From an uncultured Nitrospira sp. (GTDB lineage: Bacteria > Nitrospirota > Nitrospiria > Nitrospirales > Nitrospiraceae), in the NCBI GenBank assembly GCA_902500825.1, contig CABVRX010000004.1, positions 62,001 to 126,000 of the forward strand: DNA of 64,000 bases. Reading direction: 5' to 3'. The notes under the pieces are model-generated. The model was given only the letters and a program-made list of their open reading frames with translations. It searched no databases and was not told the DNA's origin. Shown here piece by piece: positions 9,601 to 19,032 of the stretch; the stretch's first letter is position 1, and every line of letters begins with the position of its first letter. A program made the translations under genes and the position numbers.

Positions 9601-9791
9601 GAGTCAACCTGGCTGCATCAGCCCGAGCAATGCTGGATCCAGGCACCCCCCACAGGATCGACTCCATTGGGGCTCAGTGTGAGTCAATTGCTAGGAAACC
9701 CGGAGGTAGGAAGTTATCGCTATGTCGATGAGCACAAAAGTGAGCGCGTCTGTAACGCGCCCCACTAGGTAAGCAGGAGCTCCTCCACGCG

Positions 9792-10049
9792 CTACTTGCT
9801 CGTAACCGCATCCTTGAGCTTTTTCCCTTCGTCCTTCATTTCTCCCACGTTCTTCATGGCATCCTTCGCTTTCATCTCCTTGGCGCTTTGTGTGGTCTCA
9901 CCGCCCTCCTTTTTCACATTTTCGGCTTGACCTTTCACGGTTTCGACCTTCTGTTTCATGGCACCCATATCGACGGACCATGCCGATGTGCTGAAACTGA
10001 TAATGAAAGCTGTCAAAGACGCGCTCACTAGGGCCGTTTTCGTTTTCAT
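9792..10049 (-). CDS. Small secreted lysine/glutamate-rich protein
   Basis: An 85-residue protein with a clear signal peptide (MKTKTALVSASLTAFIISFS, cleaved near AWS-VD) and a highly charged mature part rich in Lys, Glu, Met and Gly (EMKAKDAMKNVGEMKDEGKK). This composition resembles small periplasmic stress proteins with LEA-like or helical repeats, but I do not recognise a named family. The start at 10049 was chosen over 10121 because AAGGAG precedes it and it starts the signal peptide. It lies downstream of the OmpA-like gene, with a very stable hairpin between them. Confidence 0.7.
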   Translation of the reverse strand: MKTKTALVSASLTAFIISFSTSAWSVDMGAMKQKVETVKGQAENVKKEGGETTQSAKEMKAKDAMKNVGEMKDEGKKLKDAVTSK

Positions 10050-10086
10050 CACGAATCTCCTTGTAGTCGAGTCACACATGAGCTTA

Positions 10087-10119
10087 GGAGGAGGCGGCGA
10101 CGATGTCGCCGCCTCCTCC
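10087..10119 (-). terminator. Perfect 15-bp GC-rich hairpin
   Basis: Arms at 10087-10101 and 10105-10119 are perfectly complementary over 15 bases with a three-base loop. The hairpin lies 13 bases after the OmpA-like stop codon, in the direction of transcription, and before the small secreted protein gene. No T-run follows, so it may act as a processing or stabilising hairpin, or as a partial terminator giving different levels of the two genes, rather than as a classical intrinsic terminator. Confidence 0.6.
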
Positions 10120-10132
10120 ATACATCGAGCTA

Positions 10133-11125
10133 TTACTTCACGACCACTTCAACCCGTCGATTCTTCGCGCGACCCGCGGCCGTGTTATTGCCGGCGATCG
10201 GATCACTCTCACCATGACCGGCGGCCGTGAGGTTGGCCACACCGCCATCCCGCAGGGCCTGGGCTGCGCCATTCGCACGCGCATCGGAAAGTTCCTTATT
10301 CGATGGATACTTCTTCTGCAAGGCTCCCTTGACCGGCACGCTATCGGTATACCCTCCTACGTGCACTTGCTTTTCCGGAAAGTCTTTGAGAACGCCGCCC
10401 ACCCGTTGCAAGGCATCGACTCCGGCAGGCTTGAGTTGATCTTCGCCTGAGCCAAAGAGATAGCCGGAAGCCAAGTTGATGAGAAGACGCTCGCTGTTTA
10501 AATCGACCGTGATATCACCCTTGGCGATCTCAGGACGAAGGGCGCGGATCAACCCGCGCTGCGCCTCTTGCAGCTTGGCTGTCTCCGCGGACAAGTCTCC
10601 CCGAAGGCCGGCGAGTTGCGCCTCAAGATCCGCGTTGCGTTGCTTCGCCGCCGCTAATTGTGCCTCCAACTCTGCCGCCAACCGGTCATGATCCTCGATG
10701 TGTTGCTTCGCAGCAGTCAATTCGGAAGACAGGTTATCCGCTGCACCAGCCCCACTCTGCATGGCGGCTAGTTGTGATGCCAACTGGTCTCGATCAGCCT
10801 TGTTCTCCGATAGCTGCCGCTCTAGATCGCTCACGCGGCTGCTGAGGGCTCCATTCTGCCTCCGTGCCGCGTCCAATTCGTCGGCCAGCTCTTGCCGGTC
10901 CCGCTCCAGAGCCGCAAGTCGAGCCGCCATTTCTTTCGATGCATCGGGTACCACTGCTTTGACCGTGGATGGACACCCGCTCCCCAAGTGGTAGCCGTAC
11001 CATTTTTTATCAATACAAACCGTCGGCTGCTTGATATACGTATCAGGATGCTGCTTAAGCCATGATGAACAACCTGTCAGGGCGACCAGGCTTGTCATAA
11101 CTATCGCGGTCGTGAACGTTCGCAT
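10133..11125 (-). CDS. OmpA-family lipoprotein with long coiled coil
   Basis: A 330-residue outer-membrane-anchored peptidoglycan-binding protein. A lipoprotein signal ends in LTGC (Cys19). Residues about 65-190 form a long heptad-rich coiled coil (LAALERDRQELADELDAARR and similar segments). The C-terminal OmpA/MotB domain (about 210-330) has the peptidoglycan-binding segments VHVGGYTDSVPVKG, LSDARANGAAQAL and GHGESDPIAGNNTAAGRAKN. It may tether the outer membrane to the cell wall, with the coiled coil as a periplasmic spacer. It shares a strand with mscL and the DUF481 protein, so this is a block of envelope genes. Confidence 0.9.
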   Translation of the reverse strand: MRTFTTAIVMTSLVALTGCSSWLKQHPDTYIKQPTVCIDKKWYGYHLGSGCPSTVKAVVPDASKEMAARLAALERDRQELADELDAARRQNGALSSRVSDLERQLSENKADRDQLASQLAAMQSGAGAADNLSSELTAAKQHIEDHDRLAAELEAQLAAAKQRNADLEAQLAGLRGDLSAETAKLQEAQRGLIRALRPEIAKGDITVDLNSERLLINLASGYLFGSGEDQLKPAGVDALQRVGGVLKDFPEKQVHVGGYTDSVPVKGALQKKYPSNKELSDARANGAAQALRDGGVANLTAAGHGESDPIAGNNTAAGRAKNRRVEVVVK

Positions 11126-11190
11126 GGTGTCCTCCTCCTTAGAATGCGTGGCATCTATCCCAGCATCCTGCTCTGATTATCGCTGTCACG

Positions 11191-11613
11191 TTACTGACGG
11201 CCCTTGAGCAGATCCCGAATGTCCATCAACAATTTTTCCTCATTCGTCGGCCCCGGTGGAGCGGACGGCGGTGGCGGCGGTGTTTCTTTCTTAAACCGGT
11301 TCACCTGTTTGACCAACATGAAGATGACGAACGCGATGATGAGAAAGTCGAACACGCTTTGCAGAAAAACCCCGTAATTAAGCGTCGGAGCCCCTGCGGC
11401 TTTCGCCGCGGCTAATGATGGAGGTGCTGTTCGAGACAGATCGATGAAGAGACTGGAAAAATCCACTTTGCCCATCAGCAACCCAAGGGGAGGCATCAGG
11501 ACGTCGCTGACGAGTGACGACACGATTTTTCCGAACGCTCCACCAATGATGACGCCGATCGCCATATCCAGGACATTGCCCTTCATGGCGAACTCTTTGA
11601 ACTCTTTCAGCAT
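11191..11613 (-). CDS. mscL: Large-conductance mechanosensitive channel MscL
   Basis: A 140-residue inner-membrane channel that opens on strong membrane tension to release solutes on osmotic downshock. The N-terminal [20 protein letters not shown] and the glycine-rich TM1 ([19 protein letters not shown]) are diagnostic; TM2 is [20 protein letters not shown], followed by a proline-rich linker and the C-terminal helix [13 protein letters not shown]. The start at 11613, with AAAGGAGG upstream, is favoured over the longer frame to 11724. A second mechanosensitive channel gene (MscS type) lies 1.3 kb away. Confidence 0.97.
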   Translation of the reverse strand: MLKEFKEFAMKGNVLDMAIGVIIGGAFGKIVSSLVSDVLMPPLGLLMGKVDFSSLFIDLSRTAPPSLAAAKAAGAPTLNYGVFLQSVFDFLIIAFVIFMLVKQVNRFKKETPPPPPSAPPGPTNEEKLLMDIRDLLKGRQ

Positions 11614-11659
11614 GGTATTCCTCCTTTGAGAAAGCGGCTCAGCGCGATATCGCAAGCCA

Positions 11660-12763
11660 TTATCGCTTGCGGGTGGTGTCGAAGCTATAGCCCAGTGTAA
11701 GTAAATACAGATTATCGGTATCACCCGTGCCGGCAGGCGGCCGATTGTTATAACGGGTGGTTACCTGGAACCCACTCGCCAGACCGGCCAAAATCTTGAA
11801 GCGAACCCCGTTATCCATCGTGAAGAAGAAATCCGACGCGTTCTGGACCGAGGGGAATATCTCGTTGTAATGGTACAGCGTGACACGGCCATCGAACAGC
11901 GGCCAATCCCATTTCATCGCGACGCGTGCGCGAAAGCTCGCTCGATCACCGGTGAGACTATTATCGCGGTAGTCCTCATTGAAATACGTCGGACCGGCTT
12001 CGGCGTAAAAGGTCATATCTTTAAAAATACCGGTGAGGTCTCCGCGCTCAAGGAATTGGTACCCCGGTCCGCTGGCAATTGCCGTTCTCAGCTTGAGGTT
12101 TTGGAAAAAATCGTTTTCGACATAGGCCGACGCGAACCAGAATAGCCGTTTGGTGATAAAGAAGTCTAACTTGATGGTTCCTCGAGCATTCCGAACATTC
12201 AGGCTGCCGTTGTTGTCTCCATTGACATAGCGGCCCAGGAGGGTCAGCCGGAGCTGCTCACTGCGAGCCACAAAATCCCCGAGTATGCTGACGTTCCGCA
12301 GATGGCTGTTTCCCGCGGACTGTGAATAGCCGGCATTGAGACTCCCCGTGTAAATAACCGGCGACTGAATGATAGGGTTCACTTGGGTCACGGCGTTCAT
12401 TGGGACCATCATCTCGCTGCCGGTTGGCCCCGCCTTCAGTTTTATCGTTCCGGGGTCTCCCTCTTCGGCGGTCCCAACCAGAACCGTTCCTTCTTTTAAA
12501 TGAAATGGGATGGGATGGGAGACCGCCAATTTGCTCACCTCAGCCCATTTGACTTTAATGAGGTCACTGGCCATTGAATTCTTGATCAGCAACAACCCAC
12601 CGGACATCTCAATCACTTCGCCATAAATCACACTGCCGTCTTTCAAGGTCACGACATCCAAGGCCGGTGTCGGCGTTGTCATGGGCGGTCCATCGTCGGC
12701 AAAGGCCGAATTCCCCACAATGCCCAAGGCGAAAACTGCGACCAGCAGCATGAACCGCTTCAT
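11660..12763 (-). CDS. DUF481 outer-membrane beta-barrel protein
   Basis: A 367-residue exported protein. It has a signal peptide ending AFA, then an Sm-like N-terminal part with [20 protein letters not shown], seen in the N-terminal region of many DUF481 proteins, and then a C-terminal barrel made of alternating strands (for example [45 protein letters not shown]). DUF481 proteins (YdiY-like) are salt-induced outer-membrane proteins of unknown transport role. AGGAGG precedes the ATG. The neighbours MscL and MscS suggest, but do not prove, an osmotic context. Confidence 0.87.
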   Translation of the reverse strand: MKRFMLLVAVFALGIVGNSAFADDGPPMTTPTPALDVVTLKDGSVIYGEVIEMSGGLLLIKNSMASDLIKVKWAEVSKLAVSHPIPFHLKEGTVLVGTAEEGDPGTIKLKAGPTGSEMMVPMNAVTQVNPIIQSPVIYTGSLNAGYSQSAGNSHLRNVSILGDFVARSEQLRLTLLGRYVNGDNNGSLNVRNARGTIKLDFFITKRLFWFASAYVENDFFQNLKLRTAIASGPGYQFLERGDLTGIFKDMTFYAEAGPTYFNEDYRDNSLTGDRASFRARVAMKWDWPLFDGRVTLYHYNEIFPSVQNASDFFFTMDNGVRFKILAGLASGFQVTTRYNNRPPAGTGDTDNLYLLTLGYSFDTTRKR

Positions 12764-12904
12764 TTATCCTCCTTCGTAAAGCTAATGATTTCCCTACAGT
12801 TATTCCTAGGTATGTACTGTATTTGGGCAGGGCAGTGCAACACACTCATGTCATTCACTCCCTCGTTGGGTGTTTAGAGACAACAGCATCGGTGAATTCG
12901 ATGA

Positions 12905-13711
12905 CTAGTGATCGTTCACCATACGGACGGTAAGGCTTGCAGAGGGCAGCGCGATCCCGCGTTCTTGGAATCGTTGGAGAATGAATTTGTTCAACTCTCC
13001 CTGAGTCGAGTTGTAATCTGCTGCTGCCGTCCAAGGCTCTACGGCAATAACCACTGTCAGGGACGAGTCCCCGAGAGATGCCACTCCCACTGAAGGAACC
13101 GGGTCTTTCATGACCGATGGATGCCGATCGAGAACATCCCGAACTTGAACCAGTGCCTCATCGAGATTCGCATTCGGTGAGACGGGAATGGTCAAATGCA
13201 TCTGGCGGATGGTTCCAAAGTTGTGCAAGATTTCTCCGACAATTTTTCGATTGGGAATGATGACGCGAGACCGATCTGCGTGCATCAGCGTCGTCGTGAA
13301 GATGTCGATGACCACCACATCACCGTGAACCCCAAGCAGGGAAATATGTTCGCCGACCTTATAGGGCTTGCTGAAGATAATCGAGAGCCCGGCCATCACG
13401 TTGCTCAACACGCCCTGCAACGCCAAACCAATCCCCACGCCGGCAACTCCGACGCCGGCGATCAGCGGAGCGATGGGCACGCCGAGCGTCTGCAACGCGA
13501 TCATCACAGTAAAGAGCATCACCACGATTTTCACGACGCGAACCAAGAGCAGGCACACCGGCGGCTCAAGGGTCTGCCGTTCGAGCGCCTGCTGCGCGAA
13601 ATTCCCGGCCCCGCGAGACGCCATGACACCGGCGATGAAGATCCCAAGCGCAACTGCGGCCTGCAGCCCATACTGGACCGCATATTGAGTGAGCGTATCG
13701 ACGACATTCAT
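12905..13711 (-). CDS. mscS: Small-conductance mechanosensitive channel (MscS family)
   Basis: A 268-residue inner-membrane channel. The core TM3 and following beta domain carry the MscS signature GVGIGLALQGVLSNVMAG and IIFSKPYKVGEHISLLGVHG, then RVIIPNRKIVGEILHNFG. Three predicted membrane segments precede the cytosolic vestibule. Length is close to E. coli MscS (286). It sits between the AsmA-like gene and the DUF481 gene, same strand. Confidence 0.95.
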   Translation of the reverse strand: MNVVDTLTQYAVQYGLQAAVALGIFIAGVMASRGAGNFAQQALERQTLEPPVCLLLVRVVKIVVMLFTVMIALQTLGVPIAPLIAGVGVAGVGIGLALQGVLSNVMAGLSIIFSKPYKVGEHISLLGVHGDVVVIDIFTTTLMHADRSRVIIPNRKIVGEILHNFGTIRQMHLTIPVSPNANLDEALVQVRDVLDRHPSVMKDPVPSVGVASLGDSSLTVVIAVEPWTAAADYNSTQGELNKFILQRFQERGIALPSASLTVRMVNDH

Positions 13712-13766
13712 AGAGCCTGTCTCCTTAGCGAGAACGTAATCGAGGGGCTTCTCAACTTACCGTCTG

Positions 13767-15416
13767 CTATCGACCGAATAATCCTTTGAGCAGCTCTTTC
13801 CCCTCCTTCTGGAGGTCTTCCGGCTTTGTCGTACCTTTGAGTAGCCCGCCGACAGCTTCTTCCACCTTCTTCTTCACCTGCTCCTGTACTTTTCCGGTTA
13901 CGCCTTTGAGGTCAACTCCATACGATGGTGCCTGCGCAGTGCCGGTAATGGTGAGTGGAAGACTCAACCGGCCGTCTTTCATCGCGATTTTGACGACCGG
14001 TGACGCAGCCGCAAGCTTGTGACTTACGTCTTGAGACAGATTGAGATTCACAGCAAGATTCAGCCGTTGATCGAATCCGATCGTGCCACCGCCGGTGGCC
14101 TGGAAATCATGGCTATCCATTAACAGGCGCTGCACGTTGATGATGCCTTGCTTGATGGCGAGATCCGTTTCGATCGTCGAAAATGCGGTCGCTTTGGTAT
14201 TGTCAATGGAAATGCCGGCTATCTTGAGGGCAGAAATCACTTCCTGGAGCAGATTCACCCCTTCGATCTTTCCATCCTTCACCGCGATGTGCCCCGTTCC
14301 TTCCAATGCTTTTGTCAGGTCCGGCATGGAGAATCCCTTGCCTAGCAGTGAAAGATCGGAGCCGGCTGTGCCGCTGACGGAGATCGGCGTCTCGGCGACG
14401 GCATTAAGCGCCGGACCCAGCTGCACTCCCTGAACCGTGACGCCACCCTTGAAAGGCGGCGCATCGGACCCAGAGACCAGTTTGCCCTGCCCCTTCACCT
14501 GGCCGTCGAACAGTTGGAACGATAAGGTATTCAACTTGGCTTCTTGTCCTCTCACTTCCGCCGCGATCTGGAAATTCTTGATGTCGACCGGCTTTTTCAG
14601 TGGAAGCGCGACCGGAAGGTTCGCCGTATTGATCACCGGCGATGTGATGTTGATGTTGGCGTCATTCCCAGCGGCGTTACCTGTAATGGTAAAATCTGTC
14701 TTCCCCACACCTAAATCGAAATTGATTGCGTCGATGTCCATCGTTTCTCTCAGCGGGCCGAACGTGCCGTCGAGCTTCACCGGCATGTTGAAGGGCTGCA
14801 CGAGCGAGAGGAAATGCACGTTCGGAGTTTGCCCGAGCCGAACGTCGCGAAGGAGCAACTCCATATCTTGCAACACATACTCCGTCGGCTTGGCGGCCGA
14901 CAAATCGCGATACGTCAATTTTCCGCCGTCGATCGACACTCGGTCCACGGCCAGCAACGCCAGAATTTTGAGCGGTCCCTCTGTCGAAGGAATCGGGGCG
15001 CGCGACGGCTTCTCCGGCACCGCTACGCCTTTACGACCGATGGTGGAGGCGTTCAGGACTCCGTTTTTGTTTTTAATAACCGTAATGACTGGCTGGCTAA
15101 GCGTGATTTCTTCCACCTCGACCTTGCCGCTCAGCAACGGCATGAGCTTCACACCGACATCGAGCGAGGCAAGCGACGCAAACGGACCGGACCCAAAGGC
15201 CGGGTCGTCCAGCACCGTAAATCCCGCCACACGCGCGCCGATCCTGGGCCAGACCGTTAAGCCAATGTCCTGCAACTGAACCTTGCGATTGAGAGCATCT
15301 TCGATGAGCGGTTTGTACTGGTCTTGATACTTATTGAGATCGACGAGGAAGGGAAGCGCGAGCACCACTCCGACGAGCAGGACGACAACAACGAGCAGCC
15401 CTATCAGAATTTTCAT
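13767..15416 (-). CDS. AsmA family protein
   Basis: A 549-residue inner-membrane-anchored periplasmic protein. The N-terminal membrane anchor MKILIGLLVVVVLLVGVVLA is followed by the AsmA domain (LPFLVDLNKYQDQYKPLIED) and, near the C-terminus, the AsmA_2-like region (GHIAVKDGKIEGVNLLQEV ... LPLTITGTAQAPSYGVDLKG). AsmA-like proteins are bridge-like lipid transfer or outer-membrane biogenesis factors. The start at 15416 has GGAGG eight bases upstream and begins the anchor, so I rejected the longer frame from 15470. It shares a strand with the MscS gene 55 bases downstream. Confidence 0.9.
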   Translation of the reverse strand: MKILIGLLVVVVLLVGVVLALPFLVDLNKYQDQYKPLIEDALNRKVQLQDIGLTVWPRIGARVAGFTVLDDPAFGSGPFASLASLDVGVKLMPLLSGKVEVEEITLSQPVITVIKNKNGVLNASTIGRKGVAVPEKPSRAPIPSTEGPLKILALLAVDRVSIDGGKLTYRDLSAAKPTEYVLQDMELLLRDVRLGQTPNVHFLSLVQPFNMPVKLDGTFGPLRETMDIDAINFDLGVGKTDFTITGNAAGNDANINITSPVINTANLPVALPLKKPVDIKNFQIAAEVRGQEAKLNTLSFQLFDGQVKGQGKLVSGSDAPPFKGGVTVQGVQLGPALNAVAETPISVSGTAGSDLSLLGKGFSMPDLTKALEGTGHIAVKDGKIEGVNLLQEVISALKIAGISIDNTKATAFSTIETDLAIKQGIINVQRLLMDSHDFQATGGGTIGFDQRLNLAVNLNLSQDVSHKLAAASPVVKIAMKDGRLSLPLTITGTAQAPSYGVDLKGVTGKVQEQVKKKVEEAVGGLLKGTTKPEDLQKEGKELLKGLFGR

Positions 15417-15743
15417 CGTGATCGCCTCCAGTGAGTGGGTAAGTATATAAATGGAGTCCCGGTGAGTCAAACGAGCGAGGGTACGAACAGGTATTTGGCC
15501 GAGCTATCGAATTACTGGATTTAGCGATCGTGGGTAAACGGGGAAAGGCCGGCGGAAAGAATTGACCCGCACGCGAACTGCCCTGAGATGCCAGCTCGGC
15601 GGGAACACCTATCGGCAGCGATTGAGCCTCGCTTGACCGCTACTTTTCCAATTTCGCCGTGGCCGTTAAAGCTGGCCAGTGAGCGGCACATGTTGTGGCC
15701 CGGCGAATGTAAGACCAGGCCCGACTAGCAATGCAACCTGGGC
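15417..15743. other. Intergenic stretch without a recognisable gene
   Basis: About 330 bases between the AsmA-like gene and the lipase remnant. I see no open frame with coding character, no RNA gene and no clear terminator. The AsmA promoter must lie in the right-hand part, but no strong -35/-10 pair stands out. Confidence 0.5.
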
Positions 15744-16530
15744 TCATACGCCGGACTTGAGTGCGTTTCCAATATGCTCCACGTAGTGTCGCATCGAATG
15801 ATCTTTCAGCCCATCGGAGCCCGGCTTGAGGAAATCCTCCATGCGTCCTTTAACGCGATCGAGAAATCGATTCCAGAAACCGATGTCTGTCCGGATCTGG
15901 CCGTCGGCGTCAATGTACCGGACTTCTCCTGTGTGGGCATAGCCTAGCGTGCATGGTGCGACACGGGTGACCGTATCGTTGTTATTGACGAAACGGAAGT
16001 ATTGTCCGGCTAGACGACGAGCACATTCGGTCGTGAAGGTTTCGTCGCCGACACGGGGCTGACCAAACGTATACAAACCGTTCACCGTGTGCCCATCCAC
16101 CAGCAACTGAGCCGCCGCCACAACCGCTGACGCCCCACCAAGACTGTGGCCGGTACACCAGAGCGACTGCGGGTGGCTCTGTCGCGCAGTCGCTGGATTG
16201 TGCTGAACAGGTCGTCCTTCACCAGTTTAAACACGCCTAGAAAGCTTCGATGCACTTCGCCCAGCGGGCCTTGCACTTTGTGGAACTGAGCGTCCGCCAG
16301 CAAGTCCCGGAGATGCGTCGGCTCAGTGCCTCGGAATGCCACAATGATGATGCGCTCATTCGCAGCGATATAGCCTTCCGCATCCCTTCGGCTCAGAAAC
16401 TCGAAATTCTTCAAGCCAAGTGCAGCAACCGCTGGGTTGAATGGTGTGCTTATTCTGATAAGCGATCTGTGCAGCCTGCGCTAGCCAGTAGGCGTTGTTG
16501 AGACTGGAGGCCGTGGCGTGTGGTGGTCAT
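15744..16530 (-). pseudogene. Lipase class 3 gene with three frameshifts
   Basis: Read in three shifting frames, the minus strand spells a complete class 3 (alpha/beta-hydrolase) lipase. From an ATG at 16530 the first few codons are in one frame; NNAYWLAQAAQIAYQ follows in a second; LGLKNFEFLSRRDAEGYIA, VAFRGTEPTHLRDLLADAQF and VHRSFLGVFKLVKDD in a third; then, after a shift near 16175, the catalytic GHSLGGAS and AAAQLLVDGHTVNGLYTFGQ, PRVGDE and the conserved C-terminal His region return in another frame. The nucleophile Ser and the likely catalytic Asp and His survive, but the message cannot be translated whole. Family length and order are otherwise intact, so decay is recent, or the assembly contains indels. 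Confidence 0.8.
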
Positions 16531-17159
16531 AACTGAGACTCCCATGAGAGGCCATAGGTGATGGGCTTTCCTGTGCTTGATCGCGACAGGGGTTTGATGC
16601 ATGGCTCAGCAGATATTGTGCCGCTGATCAAGCTATGCGAAAGCTCTGATAGGGGATGGTTTTCTCTGAGCGGTCACTAGTGATCAAGACGAGTAAGAGT
16701 CGAAATAGGTACATAGGATGAATCGAAATAGATACATAGGACGAATCGAAATAGGGCATTCCGCCCCTGCTTTCTACTTGGATTTGTCGCATTCCGCAAT
16801 AGACCTACCCTCTCAGCATCTCAAATCTGATGCACCGGACGAGGCCCGGTAACCTTCATCCTTAGAACATACTTTACGTCCATGCTCGATCTACGCGGCG
16901 ATCAGTTGTCAGAGCATAAGTAACGCCCTCTAGCGAACGGTTCTCTTTAACGGTAGCGAATCACTGGAACACGGTTTGCTTAAGTTAATTGAAGCGGATC
17001 ACGACGTCAGGAAGCTCTCGATGAACATCCGCGGCACCAAGCAAGTGCTCACGCAGCACAATAGAGGTCACGCCCCATAAGGACTATGCGAGTCGCACCA
17101 TTTCCGCAAAGGTCGATTTGGACATGCCAACAGGTTCTCGACCAAAGGGAGGTGCTTCA
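16531..17159. other. Intergenic stretch with short tandem repeats, no gene seen
   Basis: About 630 bases between the lipase remnant and the dimethylformamidase-like gene. The only structure I can point to is a short tandem repeat at 16698-16757, listed separately. No open frame here has a ribosome binding site and coding character. It is the largest gene-free stretch of the window and borders a decayed gene. Confidence 0.55.
16698..16757. repeat. Three-copy 23-bp tandem repeat
   Basis: The unit TCGAAATAGGTACATAGGAT (plus three bases) occurs at 16700, 16723 and, cut short, at 16746, with a regular 23-base period and one or two changes per copy. There are no spacers between the units, so it is not a CRISPR array. 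The role is unknown. Confidence 0.75.
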
Positions 17160-18746
17160 ATGCCATTAGGACGACGCACATTTTTAAAAGTCCTCGGTTT
17201 TACTATTCCCGCACTCACACTTTTGAGATGCGGCTCTAATCCCTCCGACCCTTCCGACCTTACCAGCCTTTCCGACCCTGCCGACCCTGTCAACCCTCCC
17301 GACCCTGTTACCCATTCCGACCCTTTCAACCCTCCCGACCCTTTCAACCCTCCCGACCCTTCTAACCCTCCCGACCCTTCCGATACTACTAGTTTTCTTA
17401 GTTTGAGTAGCAATCCCATCATTGAAGAGAATAAGAAGCCCGGCACAGCTGGGTGGCGGATTGCCCAAGCCTCGAGGAATCGAGAAATCGAAGGCTATGC
17501 GGGACAGAGTAGTATCAATCGGGGAGGGTCGATCAAGATTTTCGTGAACACAGCTGAGTCTTCCTACAAATTGGAAGTGTTTCGTCTTGGTTGGTATGGA
17601 GGTGCCGGTGGGAGGCGTGTCTTTGGCCCCATCACCCTCAGTGGAATGCAGCAAGCAATGCCAGTACCAGACGAGGAGACAGGACTCATCGAGTGCGATT
17701 GGAAAAATCCGTTTATACTCCAGACGAGTGAGAACTGGACAACGGGCGTTTACCTAGTCCTCCTGACCGCCAACGGAAGCGGCAAGCAGCGGTATATCCC
17801 GTTCACGCTGCGTGATGATACTGGCGTCTCGCAACTCATGTTTCAGACGAGCGTGACCACCTATCAAGCCTATAACAGTTGGGGTGGCAAATCGTTATAT
17901 AGCGCTATCAGTACCAACAAAATCGCCGCGGTTAAAGTGTCTTTAAATCGACCGTACGTGAATGATCATGGGGCAGGACAACTGCTCCGGTGGGAGCTGA
18001 ACATGGTCCGTTTTCTCGAGCGCGAGGGATACGACGTGGCTTATTGCTGCAACATCGCGACGCACAACAACCCTAACCTGTTGCAGCATCGGAAAGCATT
18101 TCTGTCCGTCGGGCACGACGAGTACTGGTCTTTGGAAATGCGCAGAAATATTACCGATGCACGTGACCGAGGCGTCCATCTCGGGGTCTTTTCAGCCAAC
18201 ACATGTTATTGGCAGATTCGTCTAGCCCCGAGCACTGTGACTGCCGCGCCGAACCGCACGATCATCTGTTACAAGAACCGCGACAAAGATCCACTGTTCG
18301 AACGCGACAACTCCCGAGTCACCGTGCGGTGGCGCGACAATCCTGTGAATCAACCGGAAGAACGACTGATCGGCACGCAATACACTGCGCAAGGCAGTGG
18401 GGATATCGTGGTGTCTAATGCCGCACACTGGATTTTCAATGGCACTGGGCTTGGCAATGGCGATCGGCTCACAGGCCTGGCCGGCTACGAGATCGATCGC
18501 ACCTTTGGCAATGGTCCGGCTAACCTTATTCGGCTCTGTTCTTCGCCCATCACCACAAGCAACAATACGGTGAAAATTGCTGAGATGACCATCTATACAG
18601 CCGCCAGCGGCGCACTCGTGTTTGCCACTGGCAGCATACAATTCAGCTGGGGGTTGGACGGGTGGGGCGGCAATGCGTCGCACCCACAAGTCGTGAATAC
18701 GGACGCGCAGCGTATGGTGGTGAATCTACTCAGTCGGTTTAGCTAG
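17160..18746 (+). CDS. Tat-exported N,N-dimethylformamidase large-subunit-like protein
   Basis: A 528-residue protein. A twin-arginine signal (GRRTFLKVLGFTIPALTLL) is followed by a 45-residue low-complexity linker of repeated Pro-Asp units (NPPDPFNPPDPSNPPDP). The remainder matches the C-terminal domain of the N,N-dimethylformamidase beta subunit: YKLEVFRLGWYGGAGGRRV, TTYQAYNSWGGKSLY, VGHDEYWSLEMRRNI and FSANTCYWQIRL. In DMFase this domain holds a mononuclear iron bound by tyrosines and a glutamate; here it is exported and has no small-subunit gene beside it, so the substrate is open. The start at 17160 has GGAGG seven bases upstream; an in-frame ATG at 17118 was rejected. A Cys follows the signal (LLRCGS), but Arg before it is not a normal lipobox. 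Confidence 0.85.
   Translation: MPLGRRTFLKVLGFTIPALTLLRCGSNPSDPSDLTSLSDPADPVNPPDPVTHSDPFNPPDPFNPPDPSNPPDPSDTTSFLSLSSNPIIEENKKPGTAGWRIAQASRNREIEGYAGQSSINRGGSIKIFVNTAESSYKLEVFRLGWYGGAGGRRVFGPITLSGMQQAMPVPDEETGLIECDWKNPFILQTSENWTTGVYLVLLTANGSGKQRYIPFTLRDDTGVSQLMFQTSVTTYQAYNSWGGKSLYSAISTNKIAAVKVSLNRPYVNDHGAGQLLRWELNMVRFLEREGYDVAYCCNIATHNNPNLLQHRKAFLSVGHDEYWSLEMRRNITDARDRGVHLGVFSANTCYWQIRLAPSTVTAAPNRTIICYKNRDKDPLFERDNSRVTVRWRDNPVNQPEERLIGTQYTAQGSGDIVVSNAAHWIFNGTGLGNGDRLTGLAGYEIDRTFGNGPANLIRLCSSPITTSNNTVKIAEMTIYTAASGALVFATGSIQFSWGLDGWGGNASHPQVVNTDAQRMVVNLLSRFS
17241..17395 (+). repeat. Pyrimidine-rich degenerate tandem repeat encoding Pro-Asp linker
   Basis: Within the dimethylformamidase-like gene, about 155 bases consist of near-repeats of a CCCTCCCGACCCTTTCAA-type unit of 15-18 bases. 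The plus strand is almost purely pyrimidine with phased purines. It encodes the Pro-Asp/Asn-Pro linker between the signal peptide and the enzymatic domain and is prone to length change by slippage. Confidence 0.8.
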
Positions 18747-19032
18747 GGAAGGTCTGACCAACTCTAACTTTTAATCAGCCAGCTCTCTAAGCACCGGAGG
18801 TCTGAATGGTCTATGCTCAGAACTGTGAATTAATCAGACTTTTCTTAGGCTTACGGTGCTTCCGATTCACGAGTTATCGGTAGATATAGTGGCCGTATTT
18901 GAAAGGACTGGAAGGGAGGTGCAAGGCCATCCGAATGGTACCTGCTTCGTAGCCTATCTCTTCCGAAGGCTCAACGAGCAATCAAGCTGACAGAAATTGG
19001 AAACTTTCGAACGTTTCGCCTAGGGCTTGTCG

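Noticed and set aside
16698-16757. Possible CRISPR array.
   Set aside because: The repeats are directly adjacent with no spacers, and no cas genes are in the window.
17084-17446. A minus-strand frame encoding a Gly-Ser-Leu repeat protein.
   Set aside because: It is the mirror of the Pro-Asp repeat in the dimethylformamidase-like gene and has no independent support.
18789-18860. Inverted repeat AAGCACCG / CGGTGCTT downstream of the dimethylformamidase-like gene.
   Set aside because: The loop is about 57 bases and no T-run follows, so I could not call it a terminator.
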